This document shows positions 1 to 4,750 of a stretch of 15,884 nucleotides of DNA, piece by piece. The notes beneath the pieces were generated by a model. That model worked only from the letters and a program-made list of their open reading frames with translations. It was not told the origin of the DNA and did no database searches. The stretch is taken from contig WGBS01000171.1 of NCBI GenBank assembly GCA_015494165.1, positions 1 through 15,884 on the forward strand, read 5' to 3'. The first letter of the stretch is position 1; each line of letters begins with the position of its first letter. Made by a program: the position numbers and the translations under genes. The DNA is from Gammaproteobacteria bacterium (GTDB taxonomy: Bacteria; Pseudomonadota; Gammaproteobacteria; S144-34).

Positions 1-80
1 CCCGTCACCCGTCTCCCGTCACCCGTCTCCCGTCACCCGTCTCCCGTCACCCGTCTCCCGTCACCCGCCTCCCGTCACTC
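1..80. repeat. 14-bp tandem repeat (alternating heptamers)
   Basis: The unit is CCCGTCACCCGTCT. It is present in four perfect copies, a fifth with one substitution (position 68, T to C) and a partial sixth ending near 80. Each unit is two heptamers, CCCGTCA and CCCGTCT. The plus strand has 11 CCC tracts spaced every 7 bases, so the minus strand reads GGG-N4-GGG throughout and could form G-quadruplexes. The repeat begins at the first base of the window, so its true length is unknown. It runs into the stop codon of the metalloprotease gene. Confidence 0.95.
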
Positions 81-581
81 CCTCGAGGTGCTGCCGACGA
101 GCTGGCGGAAGAGGCTGGACTCGCGCCGGTAAAAGCCCTCGGTGTGGAAGGACTCGGGCAGGCGCAGCAGGACATAGTCGAGGTGGTGCAGAAGCTCGTG
201 CAGCAGCGTGCGCAGGAAGGTGCGGAAGGCCACCACCTGGCGGCGCTTGGCGGTGCGCATCCACAGCGTGATGCGCGGATGGCGCGGCCGGCGCGCGGGC
301 TCGTAGAGCCCGTGCAGCTCGCCCCAGCGGTAGTGGGGGCGCGAGGCGAGCACCGTCACCGCCACGCGCCGCACGCCGAGCTGATCGCAGATGCCATTGG
401 CGAGCCGCTGCGCGGCACCCTCCACCGCCTGGCGCTCGCCGCTGGCGAGCGCGGCCTCGAGCGCGGCCGCCGCGGGGCGCAGCCGTTCCGGCGCCGGGAG
501 CGGCAGCTCGGCGACGGCGTCGCTCGCCCGGTAGACCCGCTTCTGTGCGGGCGCGAGCCGCTCGTAGTAGGCGAAGGGCAT
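75..581 (-). CDS. Small HExxH zinc metalloprotease-like protein
   Basis: This 168-residue protein has no visible signal peptide or membrane segment, so it is probably cytoplasmic. Residues 128-132 are H-E-L-L-H, followed by H133 and D135, which is the zincin zinc-binding helix with its catalytic glutamate. A conserved-looking F-H-T-E-G-F-Y-R-R-E stretch at 145-154 may supply a third metal ligand (H146). The N-terminal half is helical and carries Y-Y-E-R-L. The substrate is unknown. I chose ATG at 581 because extending upstream adds an arginine-rich low-complexity tail and overlaps the divergent promoter region. A CATAAT element lies 10 bases ahead of it. The stop codon (75-77) falls within the last, degenerate repeat copy. 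It is divergent from the RMND1-like gene and is chromosomal, not phage. Zincin class is confident; the exact family is not. Confidence 0.8.
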   Translation of the reverse strand: MPFAYYERLAPAQKRVYRASDAVAELPLPAPERLRPAAAALEAALASGERQAVEGAAQRLANGICDQLGVRRVAVTVLASRPHYRWGELHGLYEPARRPRHPRITLWMRTAKRRQVVAFRTFLRTLLHELLHHLDYVLLRLPESFHTEGFYRRESSLFRQLVGSTSRE

Positions 582-590
582 GCCGGGGCG

Positions 591-596
591 ATTATG
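591..596 (-). promoter_or_regulatory. Possible -10 element for the metalloprotease gene
   Basis: On the minus strand CATAAT (5 of 6 matches to TATAAT) sits in otherwise very GC-rich DNA. It would put the transcript start within a few bases of the ATG at 581, and no Shine-Dalgarno sequence precedes that ATG. A leaderless transcript is therefore an inference. No good -35 box is seen at the normal distance. Confidence 0.35.
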
Positions 597-607
597 CCAC
601 GCGCCGC

Positions 608-637
608 TTGACACCGCGCCGCGCGCGCGCCGATGCT
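608..637 (+). promoter_or_regulatory. Possible promoter of the RMND1-like gene
   Basis: A perfect TTGACA at 608-613 is followed after 18 bases by GATGCT (632-637), a weak -10. The predicted transcript start would be only a few bases before the ATG at 646, and no purine-rich ribosome site precedes that ATG. This fits leaderless or near-leaderless expression. The -35 hexamer is convincing and the -10 is not. Confidence 0.35.
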
Positions 638-645
638 GCCGGCCC

Positions 646-1443
646 ATGGAGGAGCCACAGGCGCAGCCGCGCGCGCTGCGCGCGCGGGCCTGGTTTCTGG
701 GCGAGCGCATCGACGTGCGCGCCCTGCGCGAGGTCGCGCGCCTGCACGAGCTGCCGCTGGCGGTGCGCGTCGAGGGCGATGGCCTGGCGGTGCTGTTCCG
801 CTATGGCGCCGCGGTGCTGTTTGGGGTCGATCCCCTGCGCCAGGCCGCCTTCCTCGAGCGCCTGCGCCCCTTCGTCAGCGGCCCCTTCGCCGAGCCCGAG
901 ACCGAGGACGTGGAGATCGTCGTCGACCCGCAGGCGCCGGAGGGCATCGACACCGAGGGCCGCATCCGCCTGCGCGAGCGCTCGCTCGAGCGCCTGCTGC
1001 TGATCGCCGACGTGCTCGCCAAGTCGGTCGTGCTCGCCTACCACGAGGAGCGCGTCGCCGCCGCCTTCGACCGCATCGAGCCGCTCGCCGAGCGCCTGCG
1101 CCGCGGCGGGCGCATCGGCTCCGAGGCGCGCGCGCTGCTGCGCCAGATCGGCGCCGTGCTGCTGGTCGAGCACACCATGGTCGGGCGCGCCGAGGTCGGC
1201 GAGAAGCCCGAGCTGCTGTGGGAGCGCCCGGAGCTCGAGCGCCTCTACCTGCGCCTGGCCGAGGAGTACGAGCTGCGCGAGCGTCACCGCGCCCTGGAGC
1301 GCAAGCTCGCCCTCATCAGCCGCACGGTGGAGACGGTCCTCGGGGTGCTGCAGGCGCAGCGCAGCCTGCGCGTGGAGTGGTACATCGTCGCCCTGATCGC
1401 GGTCGAGATCGCGCTGACGCTCTACGAGATGTTCGGCCGCTGA
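646..1443 (+). CDS. RMND1/DUF155-family membrane-anchored protein
   Basis: This 265-residue protein has the layout of the DUF155 (RMD1/Sif2/RMND1) family. It has a beta-rich N-terminal part with the glycine/hydrophobic stretch L-F-R-Y-G-A-A-V-L-F-G-V (about residues 50-61). A charged helical middle and a long coiled region of L-x-x-R/E repeats (about 185-235) follow. The last part is R-V-E-W-Y-I-V and a C-terminal membrane helix (about 245-262) that ends almost at the stop. Fungal and human relatives support mitochondrial translation from the inner membrane; the bacterial role is not established. ATG 646 is preferred to ATG 580, because the latter would add an arginine- and cysteine-rich 22-residue leader that overlaps the neighbouring gene. 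It is convergent with the tRNA remnant only 4 bases beyond its stop, so the prophage inserted just outside it and left it intact. Confidence 0.85.
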   Translation: MEEPQAQPRALRARAWFLGERIDVRALREVARLHELPLAVRVEGDGLAVLFRYGAAVLFGVDPLRQAAFLERLRPFVSGPFAEPETEDVEIVVDPQAPEGIDTEGRIRLRERSLERLLLIADVLAKSVVLAYHEERVAAAFDRIEPLAERLRRGGRIGSEARALLRQIGAVLLVEHTMVGRAEVGEKPELLWERPELERLYLRLAEEYELRERHRALERKLALISRTVETVLGVLQAQRSLRVEWYIVALIAVEIALTLYEMFGR

Positions 1444-1447
1444 GGGA

Positions 1448-1470
1448 TGGTGCCGGAGGGGAGACTCGAA
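1448..1470 (-). other. Prophage attachment junction: tRNA 3' end fragment
   Basis: Read on the minus strand, these 23 bases are TTCGAGTC (T-loop start), CTCCC as the 3' T-stem, CTCCGGC as the 3' acceptor strand, discriminator A and an encoded CCA. This is exactly tRNA positions 54-76. The upstream bases do not supply the G53 or GGGAG needed to close the T-stem, so the tRNA is not complete here. The A discriminator and implied acceptor start GCCGGAG resemble bacterial tRNA-Leu. A repeated tRNA 3' end between phage late genes and chromosome is the standard footprint of integration into a tRNA gene. It is the end away from the restored tRNA and, usually, the integrase. The identity as a tRNA end is strong; the att role is inferred from position. 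Confidence 0.75.
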
Positions 1471-1856
1471 GAGGCCTACATATCAAACCTTTATCAATGC
1501 TCCTGCGTGCATCGCGCGAGTCCTAGCCGTAGGTAAGTTTGCCTGCCTCACCCTCTCTGTTCACTTGGCTCATCATAACGCATAAGCTGCGCAAGGGCTC
1601 GTGGCCATGAACGAGACGCCATGAAATTGAGCAATTCACCACCTCCACCAAATCTGCGCCGCCTCGTGGCGTGGCGCACCGATCGGCCAGCGGAGAGCAT
1701 CGTGCGGGCAAGGGTAGCAGCCGTACTCCTTCGTGAGGACGGAAGCTCAGCCAAAGCGATTGTGAATGACTTGGCCAACCCTCAACCCACGCCACAAACA
1801 TTTCGGGCCATGCTTCGAGGTGCCAGGCATCTCCGGGCATCCTCCGCCCTTGGAGA
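1471..1856. other. Gap between att junction and late operon
   Basis: About 390 bases lie between the attachment junction and the end of the spanin gene. Base composition is clearly more AT-rich than in the tail genes to the right. No RNA gene is seen. Two weak reading frames overlap antisense: 79 codons on the plus strand (1621-1860) and 105 codons on the minus strand (1523-1840). The minus frame has seven tryptophans, which look like antisense images of CCA codons. Prophage ends often carry a cargo gene here, but nothing recognisable is present. Confidence 0.6.
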
Positions 1857-1860
1857 TTAG
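1621..1860 (+). CDS. Doubtful small ORF near the prophage end
   Basis: This 79-codon ATG frame is convergent with the late operon and its stop overlaps the end of the spanin gene. The translation starts with a proline run (S-P-P-P-P) and has a helical, arginine/alanine-rich middle and C-terminus. I recognise no family. No good ribosome site precedes the ATG. It is the better of the two overlapping candidates in this gap, because the opposing frame is implausibly rich in tryptophan. It could equally be non-coding. Confidence 0.2.
   Translation: MKLSNSPPPPNLRRLVAWRTDRPAESIVRARVAAVLLREDGSSAKAIVNDLANPQPTPQTFRAMLRGARHLRASSALGD
1829..1857 (-). terminator. Hairpin just past the last late gene
   Basis: ATCTCC and GGGC (1829-1838) pair with GCCC (1846-1849) and GGAGAT (1852-1857). 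This gives a 10-bp stem with a 2-base bulge and a 7-base loop. It begins at the stop codon of the outer spanin, the last convincing gene of the minus-strand operon. No T-tract follows on either strand, so this is not a classical intrinsic terminator. It may be a 3' stabilising hairpin or a weak termination site. Confidence 0.3.
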
Positions 1861-2120
1861 CGCTCTGGCTGCGGGCGCGAGGCGGCTTCGCTCCACTCCC
1901 TGAGGGCGACCACCTGGTCGTCGCAGGCCTCCAGGGCCTCGCGCAGACGAATGGCGTGCTCGACCAGGTCGCGGTAGGTGCGCCCCCGCCATTCCGGCCG
2001 CTCGCAGGGCTCGAGCAGCTCGGGCGGCGGCCGGACGCAGACCGTCTCGGTCTTGACGACCGGCTTACTGGAGCAGCCGGCCGACAGGATCAGGCAGGGG
2101 ACGATCCAGGCAGCCCTCAT
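1857..2120 (-). CDS. Outer-membrane spanin lipoprotein (Rz1-like)
   Basis: This 87-residue protein has a short signal peptide ending in the lipobox L-S-A-G-C, with lipidation expected at C16 after signal peptidase II cleavage. The mature part is about 72 residues. It starts S-S-K-P and has the proline-rich stretch V-R-P-P-P-E-L-L-E-P, typical of Rz1 partners. Its C-terminal part is helical. The start lies inside the upstream inner-spanin gene in a different frame (56-base overlap), which is the classic Rz/Rz1 arrangement. In the family, Rz1 sits in the outer membrane and joins Rz across the periplasm to disrupt the outer membrane at the end of lysis. It is longer after the proline region than the smallest Rz1 proteins. 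It is the last confident gene of the operon. Confidence 0.85.
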   Translation of the reverse strand: MRAAWIVPCLILSAGCSSKPVVKTETVCVRPPPELLEPCERPEWRGRTYRDLVEHAIRLREALEACDDQVVALREWSEAASRPQPER

Positions 2121-2436
2121 CGGGGATCTCCTTCAGCGCGGCCCTGAGCCGCTCGACCTCGCGCCGGCGGGCGGCCTCCTTGCGGCGGAGGTCGCCCAGC
2201 AGCCGCAGCGCCCGCCTGCGCTCCTCCCAGGCAGCCTCGAGCTGCGACTGGAGCGACCGCTGCTCGGCACGCAGCATGGCGATCTCGGCGGCGTAGGTCG
2301 CCGCCCGGCTCTCGGCCGAGCGCACCCACAGCACGAGGCCGGCGGCTCCGGCCGCAAGCGCCCCGAGCAGGCCGAGCTTGAGCCAGCGGCCACCGACCAG
2401 CTTGCCCGCCCAGTCCAGGAAGCCGAGCCAAATCAT
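2065..2436 (-). CDS. Inner-membrane spanin (Rz-like)
   Basis: This 123-residue protein has an N-terminal signal-anchor helix at about residues 19-38 (L-K-L-G-L-L-G-A-L-A-A-G). A long periplasmic coiled coil at about 40-105 follows, rich in R, E, A and L, and the C-terminal tail contains C-L-D-R-P-L-P-D-P. That tail resembles Rz-type proteins of many prophages. The role is to span the periplasm with the outer spanin encoded within its 3' end. I chose ATG 2436 because it overlaps the stop of the holin-like gene as ATGA. An open extension of the frame to 2754 overlaps the upstream genes and lacks protein character. The pairing of anchor, coiled coil and embedded lipoprotein frame makes the call secure. 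Confidence 0.88.
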   Translation of the reverse strand: MIWLGFLDWAGKLVGGRWLKLGLLGALAAGAAGLVLWVRSAESRAATYAAEIAMLRAEQRSLQSQLEAAWEERRRALRLLGDLRRKEAARRREVERLRAALKEIPDEGCLDRPLPDPVGRLLQ

Positions 2437-2675
2437 GCTTCGCCCTCCCGCCGCGGCGCCGACCCCGAGCGGACGTAGAGGCCGAACCACGCTGCTGCCC
2501 CACCCCAGATCGTCGAGACGAAGGCCGCCTGCGTGCCGCTCGGCTCCGGCAGATGCATAAACCAGTCCGCCACGTGCCAGCACATGGCGCCGTAGAGACC
2601 GATGAGCAGGCGCGGGACGACGCGCCAGGCGTCGACGATCTCGGCGGCCGACAGCAGCCTGTCCCTCACCGCCAC
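2433..2675 (-). CDS. Holin-like small membrane protein
   Basis: This 80-residue protein has two probable membrane helices: about residues 18-40 (V-P-R-L-L-I-G-L-Y-G) and about 48-67 (Q-A-A-F-V-S-T-I-W-G-G). A charged C-terminal tail follows (R-R-E-G-E-A). The opening D-R-L-L-S-A-A-E-I-V-D-A-W-R resembles small proteins beside endolysin and spanin genes in many prophages. Size, topology and position next to Rz/Rz1 point to the holin that sets lysis timing by forming inner-membrane holes. The start codon is GTG at 2675 behind a GAGGT ribosome site; an in-frame GTG six bases later is an alternative. Its stop overlaps the inner-spanin start by 4 bases. Confidence 0.65.
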   Translation of the reverse strand: MAVRDRLLSAAEIVDAWRVVPRLLIGLYGAMCWHVADWFMHLPEPSGTQAAFVSTIWGGAAAWFGLYVRSGSAPRREGEA

Positions 2676-2681
2676 CGGACC

Positions 2682-2873
2682 TCATACCCTCCAACGCCGC
2701 CGCATCAGGCGGCGCACGTGCAGCCAGGGGCGGGCCCTTGCCATGCCGTGCCACAGGACCGCGCGGTCACCCTCGGTGAGGCCATCGAAGCCGAGCCAGT
2801 CCAGCGGCCACCGTGGCGGTCGCCTGAGGCTCGAGAGGCGCAGGTCCGTCGGGAAAGCGATCACACGGCCCAT
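2682..2873 (-). CDS. 63-residue hypothetical lysis-cassette protein
   Basis: This is a short basic protein with many R and W residues, beginning G-R-V-I-A-F-P-T and ending R-R-R-W-R-V. It has no membrane helix or signal peptide. I recognise no family. It is accepted because it fills the space between the lysis genes on the same strand. Its ATG follows the TGA of the upstream tiny peptide by one base (TGAGATG), and it ends 6 bases before the holin GTG. A regulatory or accessory role in lysis is only a guess from position. The composition is also compatible with a spurious frame in GC-rich DNA. Confidence 0.5.
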   Translation of the reverse strand: MGRVIAFPTDLRLSSLRRPPRWPLDWLGFDGLTEGDRAVLWHGMARARPWLHVRRLMRRRWRV

Positions 2874-2874
2874 C

Positions 2875-2955
2875 TCAGTCGCCCATCAGCAGCAGGACCA
2901 GCACCACGGCCCACAGCGCGGCGATGAGGATAACCTGCGCCTCGTCCGCTCCCAC
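2875..2955 (-). CDS. 26-residue single-TM peptide
   Basis: The GTG start (2953-2955) immediately follows the endolysin stop as TGAGTG. The product is 26 residues: a short acidic head (G-A-D-E-A-Q) and then about 17 uninterrupted hydrophobic residues (V-I-L-I-A-A-L-W-A-V-V-L-V-L-L-L-M), ending G-D. Frame, hydrophobicity and tight coupling on both sides suggest a real membrane miniprotein, perhaps a lysis accessory or pinholin-like peptide. No homologue is known to me. An overlapping ATG at 2957-2959 opens a different 32-codon frame without such character. Reality of translation is unproven. Confidence 0.45.
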   Translation of the reverse strand: MGADEAQVILIAALWAVVLVLLLMGD

Positions 2956-3405
2956 TCATGGGCACTCCTGAAGCCCGCGCACGTAGCCGGTGCCCCTGCA
3001 GATCGTGAGCACCTCGTGGCGGTAGGCGCTCTCGGACAGCCCCAGGTGCACCCAGCGCCCGTACTCGTGGATGAGCTGGTCGAAGGGCACGTCCGAGTCC
3101 GCGATGCGCTCGACGATCTCGTAGGGCGTCCCGTAGCTCGGGCAGATGAAGTCGGCCGCGAGCCCGCGCACGTGCGCGCTGGTGGGCGATCCTCCGATCG
3201 TCTCGTTCAGCTCAGGGCAGCGATAGCCGCTCGTGATGATGATGGGCCGATCGCCCAGGACGGATCGCACACGCTCGAGGTGCTGCGCGAGGAATCGCAG
3301 GTTGTCACGCACCTCCTTGCTCGGCGGCGAGTTGTCGATGCCCAGGCGCGCCGCCACCTCGCTCACCGTCAGCTCGTCGAGTGTGAAATGCGGCGACAGG
3401 CGCAT
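2956..3405 (-). CDS. M15-family peptidase endolysin
   Basis: This 149-residue protein matches the peptidase M15A (D-Ala-D-Ala carboxypeptidase-like) fold of phage endolysins. Zinc ligands are visible in S-A-H-V-R-G-L-A-A-D (H78 and D85) and in W-V-H (H120), with E114 in the preceding L-I-H-E-Y likely to take part in catalysis. The start F-T-L-D-E-L and the I-T-S-G-Y-R-C-P stretch (57-64) are typical of the family. It should cleave peptide bonds in the peptidoglycan stem or cross-links. It has no signal peptide or SAR helix, so it needs a holin to reach the periplasm. The stop overlaps nothing but is followed directly by the GTG of the tiny membrane peptide. Full length for the phage-type family. 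Confidence 0.9.
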   Translation of the reverse strand: MRLSPHFTLDELTVSEVAARLGIDNSPPSKEVRDNLRFLAQHLERVRSVLGDRPIIITSGYRCPELNETIGGSPTSAHVRGLAADFICPSYGTPYEIVERIADSDVPFDQLIHEYGRWVHLGLSESAYRHEVLTICRGTGYVRGLQECP

Positions 3406-3412
3406 CAGTGCG

Positions 3413-3658
3413 TCACCCCGCCCGCTGCACGAGATAGATCACGAGCCCCACGAGGCTCGAGACTGCGACGGAGAGCTGCGCGACGGCCTTCCATGACAGA
3501 TGCCCCTCCCGCACGTTGTGCCTGCGGATCATCTCTGCGATCTCTTCCAGGCGCTGGCGGATGACCTCAAGCTCCCGCCGCGTCCACTTCTGGTCCGTCT
3601 CCAGCCGCGCGATGCGCTCGTGGATCTCGTGCTCGGTCACCTGCATCACCCCTTTCAT
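3413..3658 (-). CDS. Coiled-coil plus TM protein, XhlA-like layout
   Basis: This 81-residue protein has a charged helix or coiled coil at about residues 7-50 (E-H-E-I-H-E-R-I-A-R-L-E). One membrane segment follows at about 60-77 (L-S-V-A-V-S-S-L-V-G-L-V-I-Y-L-V) with a short basic end. This is the layout of XhlA-type proteins and other C-tail-anchored holin partners, and it lies directly upstream of the endolysin. A holin or antiholin-like role is therefore possible but rests on topology only. ATG 3658 is used; an in-frame ATG at 3646 follows AAAGGGGTG and has the better ribosome site, which would shorten it by 4 residues. Confidence 0.65.
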   Translation of the reverse strand: MKGVMQVTEHEIHERIARLETDQKWTRRELEVIRQRLEEIAEMIRRHNVREGHLSWKAVAQLSVAVSSLVGLVIYLVQRAG

Positions 3659-3667
3659 CCCCCATCC

Positions 3668-3991
3668 CTAGATGTCCCGCACGTAGAGCCATCCGTCGCC
3701 CTCCAGCGTGTCGCCGCCTGCGGTCTGCACGACGATGGTGAGCTTGTAGTTCTCGCCGTGCGTGCCGCCGTCGATGCGCACCTCGACCTTGCTTCCGTTG
3801 ACGGAGGCCGCACCTAGCGTCAGCGCGGATGCGCCGCCGACGCGCCCCTCCGCCTCGGACGTCACCGACTGCACGGAGGCTATCGTGTCCGTGCCGAGCA
3901 GCGCGGCGAAGTCCATCGCATAGATGCGCGAGTCCTGCGGCTGCTTCAGCAGGTAGTAGCGGCCTGCAGCGTCGTCGTAGCGCTGCGTCAT
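3668..3991 (-). CDS. Small beta-rich virion-associated protein
   Basis: This 107-residue protein starts M-T-Q-R-Y-D-D-A-A-G-R-Y-Y. The rest alternates short strands with turns and ends in D-G-W-L-Y-V-R-D-I. The C-terminal half (V-E-V-R-I-D-G-G-T-H-G-E-N-Y-K-L-T) looks like an Ig-like beta sandwich of the kind common in small phage head and tail proteins. No cysteines and no membrane segment are present. The start overlaps the stop of the upstream structural gene as ATGA, so the two are co-translated and may be partners. I cannot name a family; a minor virion or fibre-associated protein is the likeliest role. Confidence 0.65.
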   Translation of the reverse strand: MTQRYDDAAGRYYLLKQPQDSRIYAMDFAALLGTDTIASVQSVTSEAEGRVGGASALTLGAASVNGSKVEVRIDGGTHGENYKLTIVVQTAGGDTLEGDGWLYVRDI

Positions 3992-4746
3992 GTCGTCGAG
4001 CCCTCAGCGCGCAGCGTGTAGGTCGTGTTCTGCGCGGCGTCGCCTGCGTTGAGCGTCAGCTCGAGCCAGATGCCCTGCGCGTCGCCCGGCGTCAGGTTGC
4101 CGCCGGACACGCTTTTGGTGTTGTTGTCGAAGGTGTATCCGGCCGGCGCGACCTGCCGGTTGTTGCCCGTGCCGTTGGTGTCCGTGCCGTTGAGCACGGA
4201 CTCCAGCGCGAAGGTGATCTTGCCGCTCGGGTCGGCCTGCTCGATGATCGAGGCGTTCACGAGCGCGTTCGTCGCGTTCGTGTTCTTGCAGAAGATCTTC
4301 TCGTAGTACTTCCGCTGCGCGCCGCCCGCCACGTCCGCCTGCGCGTCGTAGAAGATGCGGCGCACCTCGAGCTCGCCAGACGCGAGGTCGGTGATCTTGT
4401 TCGGCGTCGCCTGGTTGTCCTCGACGGTGACCGTCCCGGCCGCGGCCGCAGAGAGCGTGATCTTGAGGATGCGCTCGAACTGCTGGCTCCCCGTCACCTT
4501 CGTCGTGCCGTTGAGCGCGAGCGACTCGGTCACGACGACGCCGGTGGAGTCGCGCCCCGTGATCGTCACGGTCTGCGTGGTGTCGCCTGCGTCGGAGCTG
4601 TATACACCGACCGTGCCGGTCGCCTGCATGTCCGTGAAGACGACGCGCTTGGTCGTGTCGATCGCACCCCCGATGTTCGTGGCCGTGTCGTCCTCGGGCA
4701 TCACGGCCGAGCCGTACCACACGATGTCAGCAGAGGTCACGGGCAT
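3988..4746 (-). CDS. Beta-rich phage structural protein
   Basis: This 252-residue protein is rich in T, A, G, N and V, with alternating strands and almost no charged helices. Examples are T-Q-T-V-T-I-T-G-R-D and G-T-V-T-V-E-D-N-Q-A. The C-terminal region reads like an Ig-like domain (G-I-W-L-E-L-T-L-N-A-G-D-A-A). The composition is typical of tail or decoration proteins exposed on virions. A good GGAGGG ribosome site lies upstream, within the end of the repeat-protein gene. Position after the fibre genes suggests a distal tail or decoration component, but the exact role is unknown. It overlaps the next gene by 4 bases. Confidence 0.7.
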   Translation of the reverse strand: MPVTSADIVWYGSAVMPEDDTATNIGGAIDTTKRVVFTDMQATGTVGVYSSDAGDTTQTVTITGRDSTGVVVTESLALNGTTKVTGSQQFERILKITLSAAAAGTVTVEDNQATPNKITDLASGELEVRRIFYDAQADVAGGAQRKYYEKIFCKNTNATNALVNASIIEQADPSGKITFALESVLNGTDTNGTGNNRQVAPAGYTFDNNTKSVSGGNLTPGDAQGIWLELTLNAGDAAQNTTYTLRAEGSTT

Positions 4747-4750
4747 CGTT

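Noticed and set aside
1..80. Possible CRISPR array
   Set aside because: Direct 14-bp tandem copies without spacers and with a 7-bp sub-period; not a CRISPR.
580..1443. Earlier ATG (580) for the RMND1-like gene
   Set aside because: Would add 22 R/C/P-rich residues overlapping the divergent gene's start and the predicted promoter; ATG 646 gives the normal family length.
1523..1840. 105-codon minus-strand frame beyond the outer spanin
   Set aside because: Seven tryptophans and no recognisable pattern; its ATG is buried in the hairpin at 1829-1857 and it opposes an equally weak plus-strand frame. It looks like an antisense image.
2065..2754. Long version of the inner-spanin frame (229 codons)
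   Set aside because: The extra N-terminal part overlaps the holin and 63-residue genes and is low-complexity; the short form has the proper signal-anchor and ATGA coupling.
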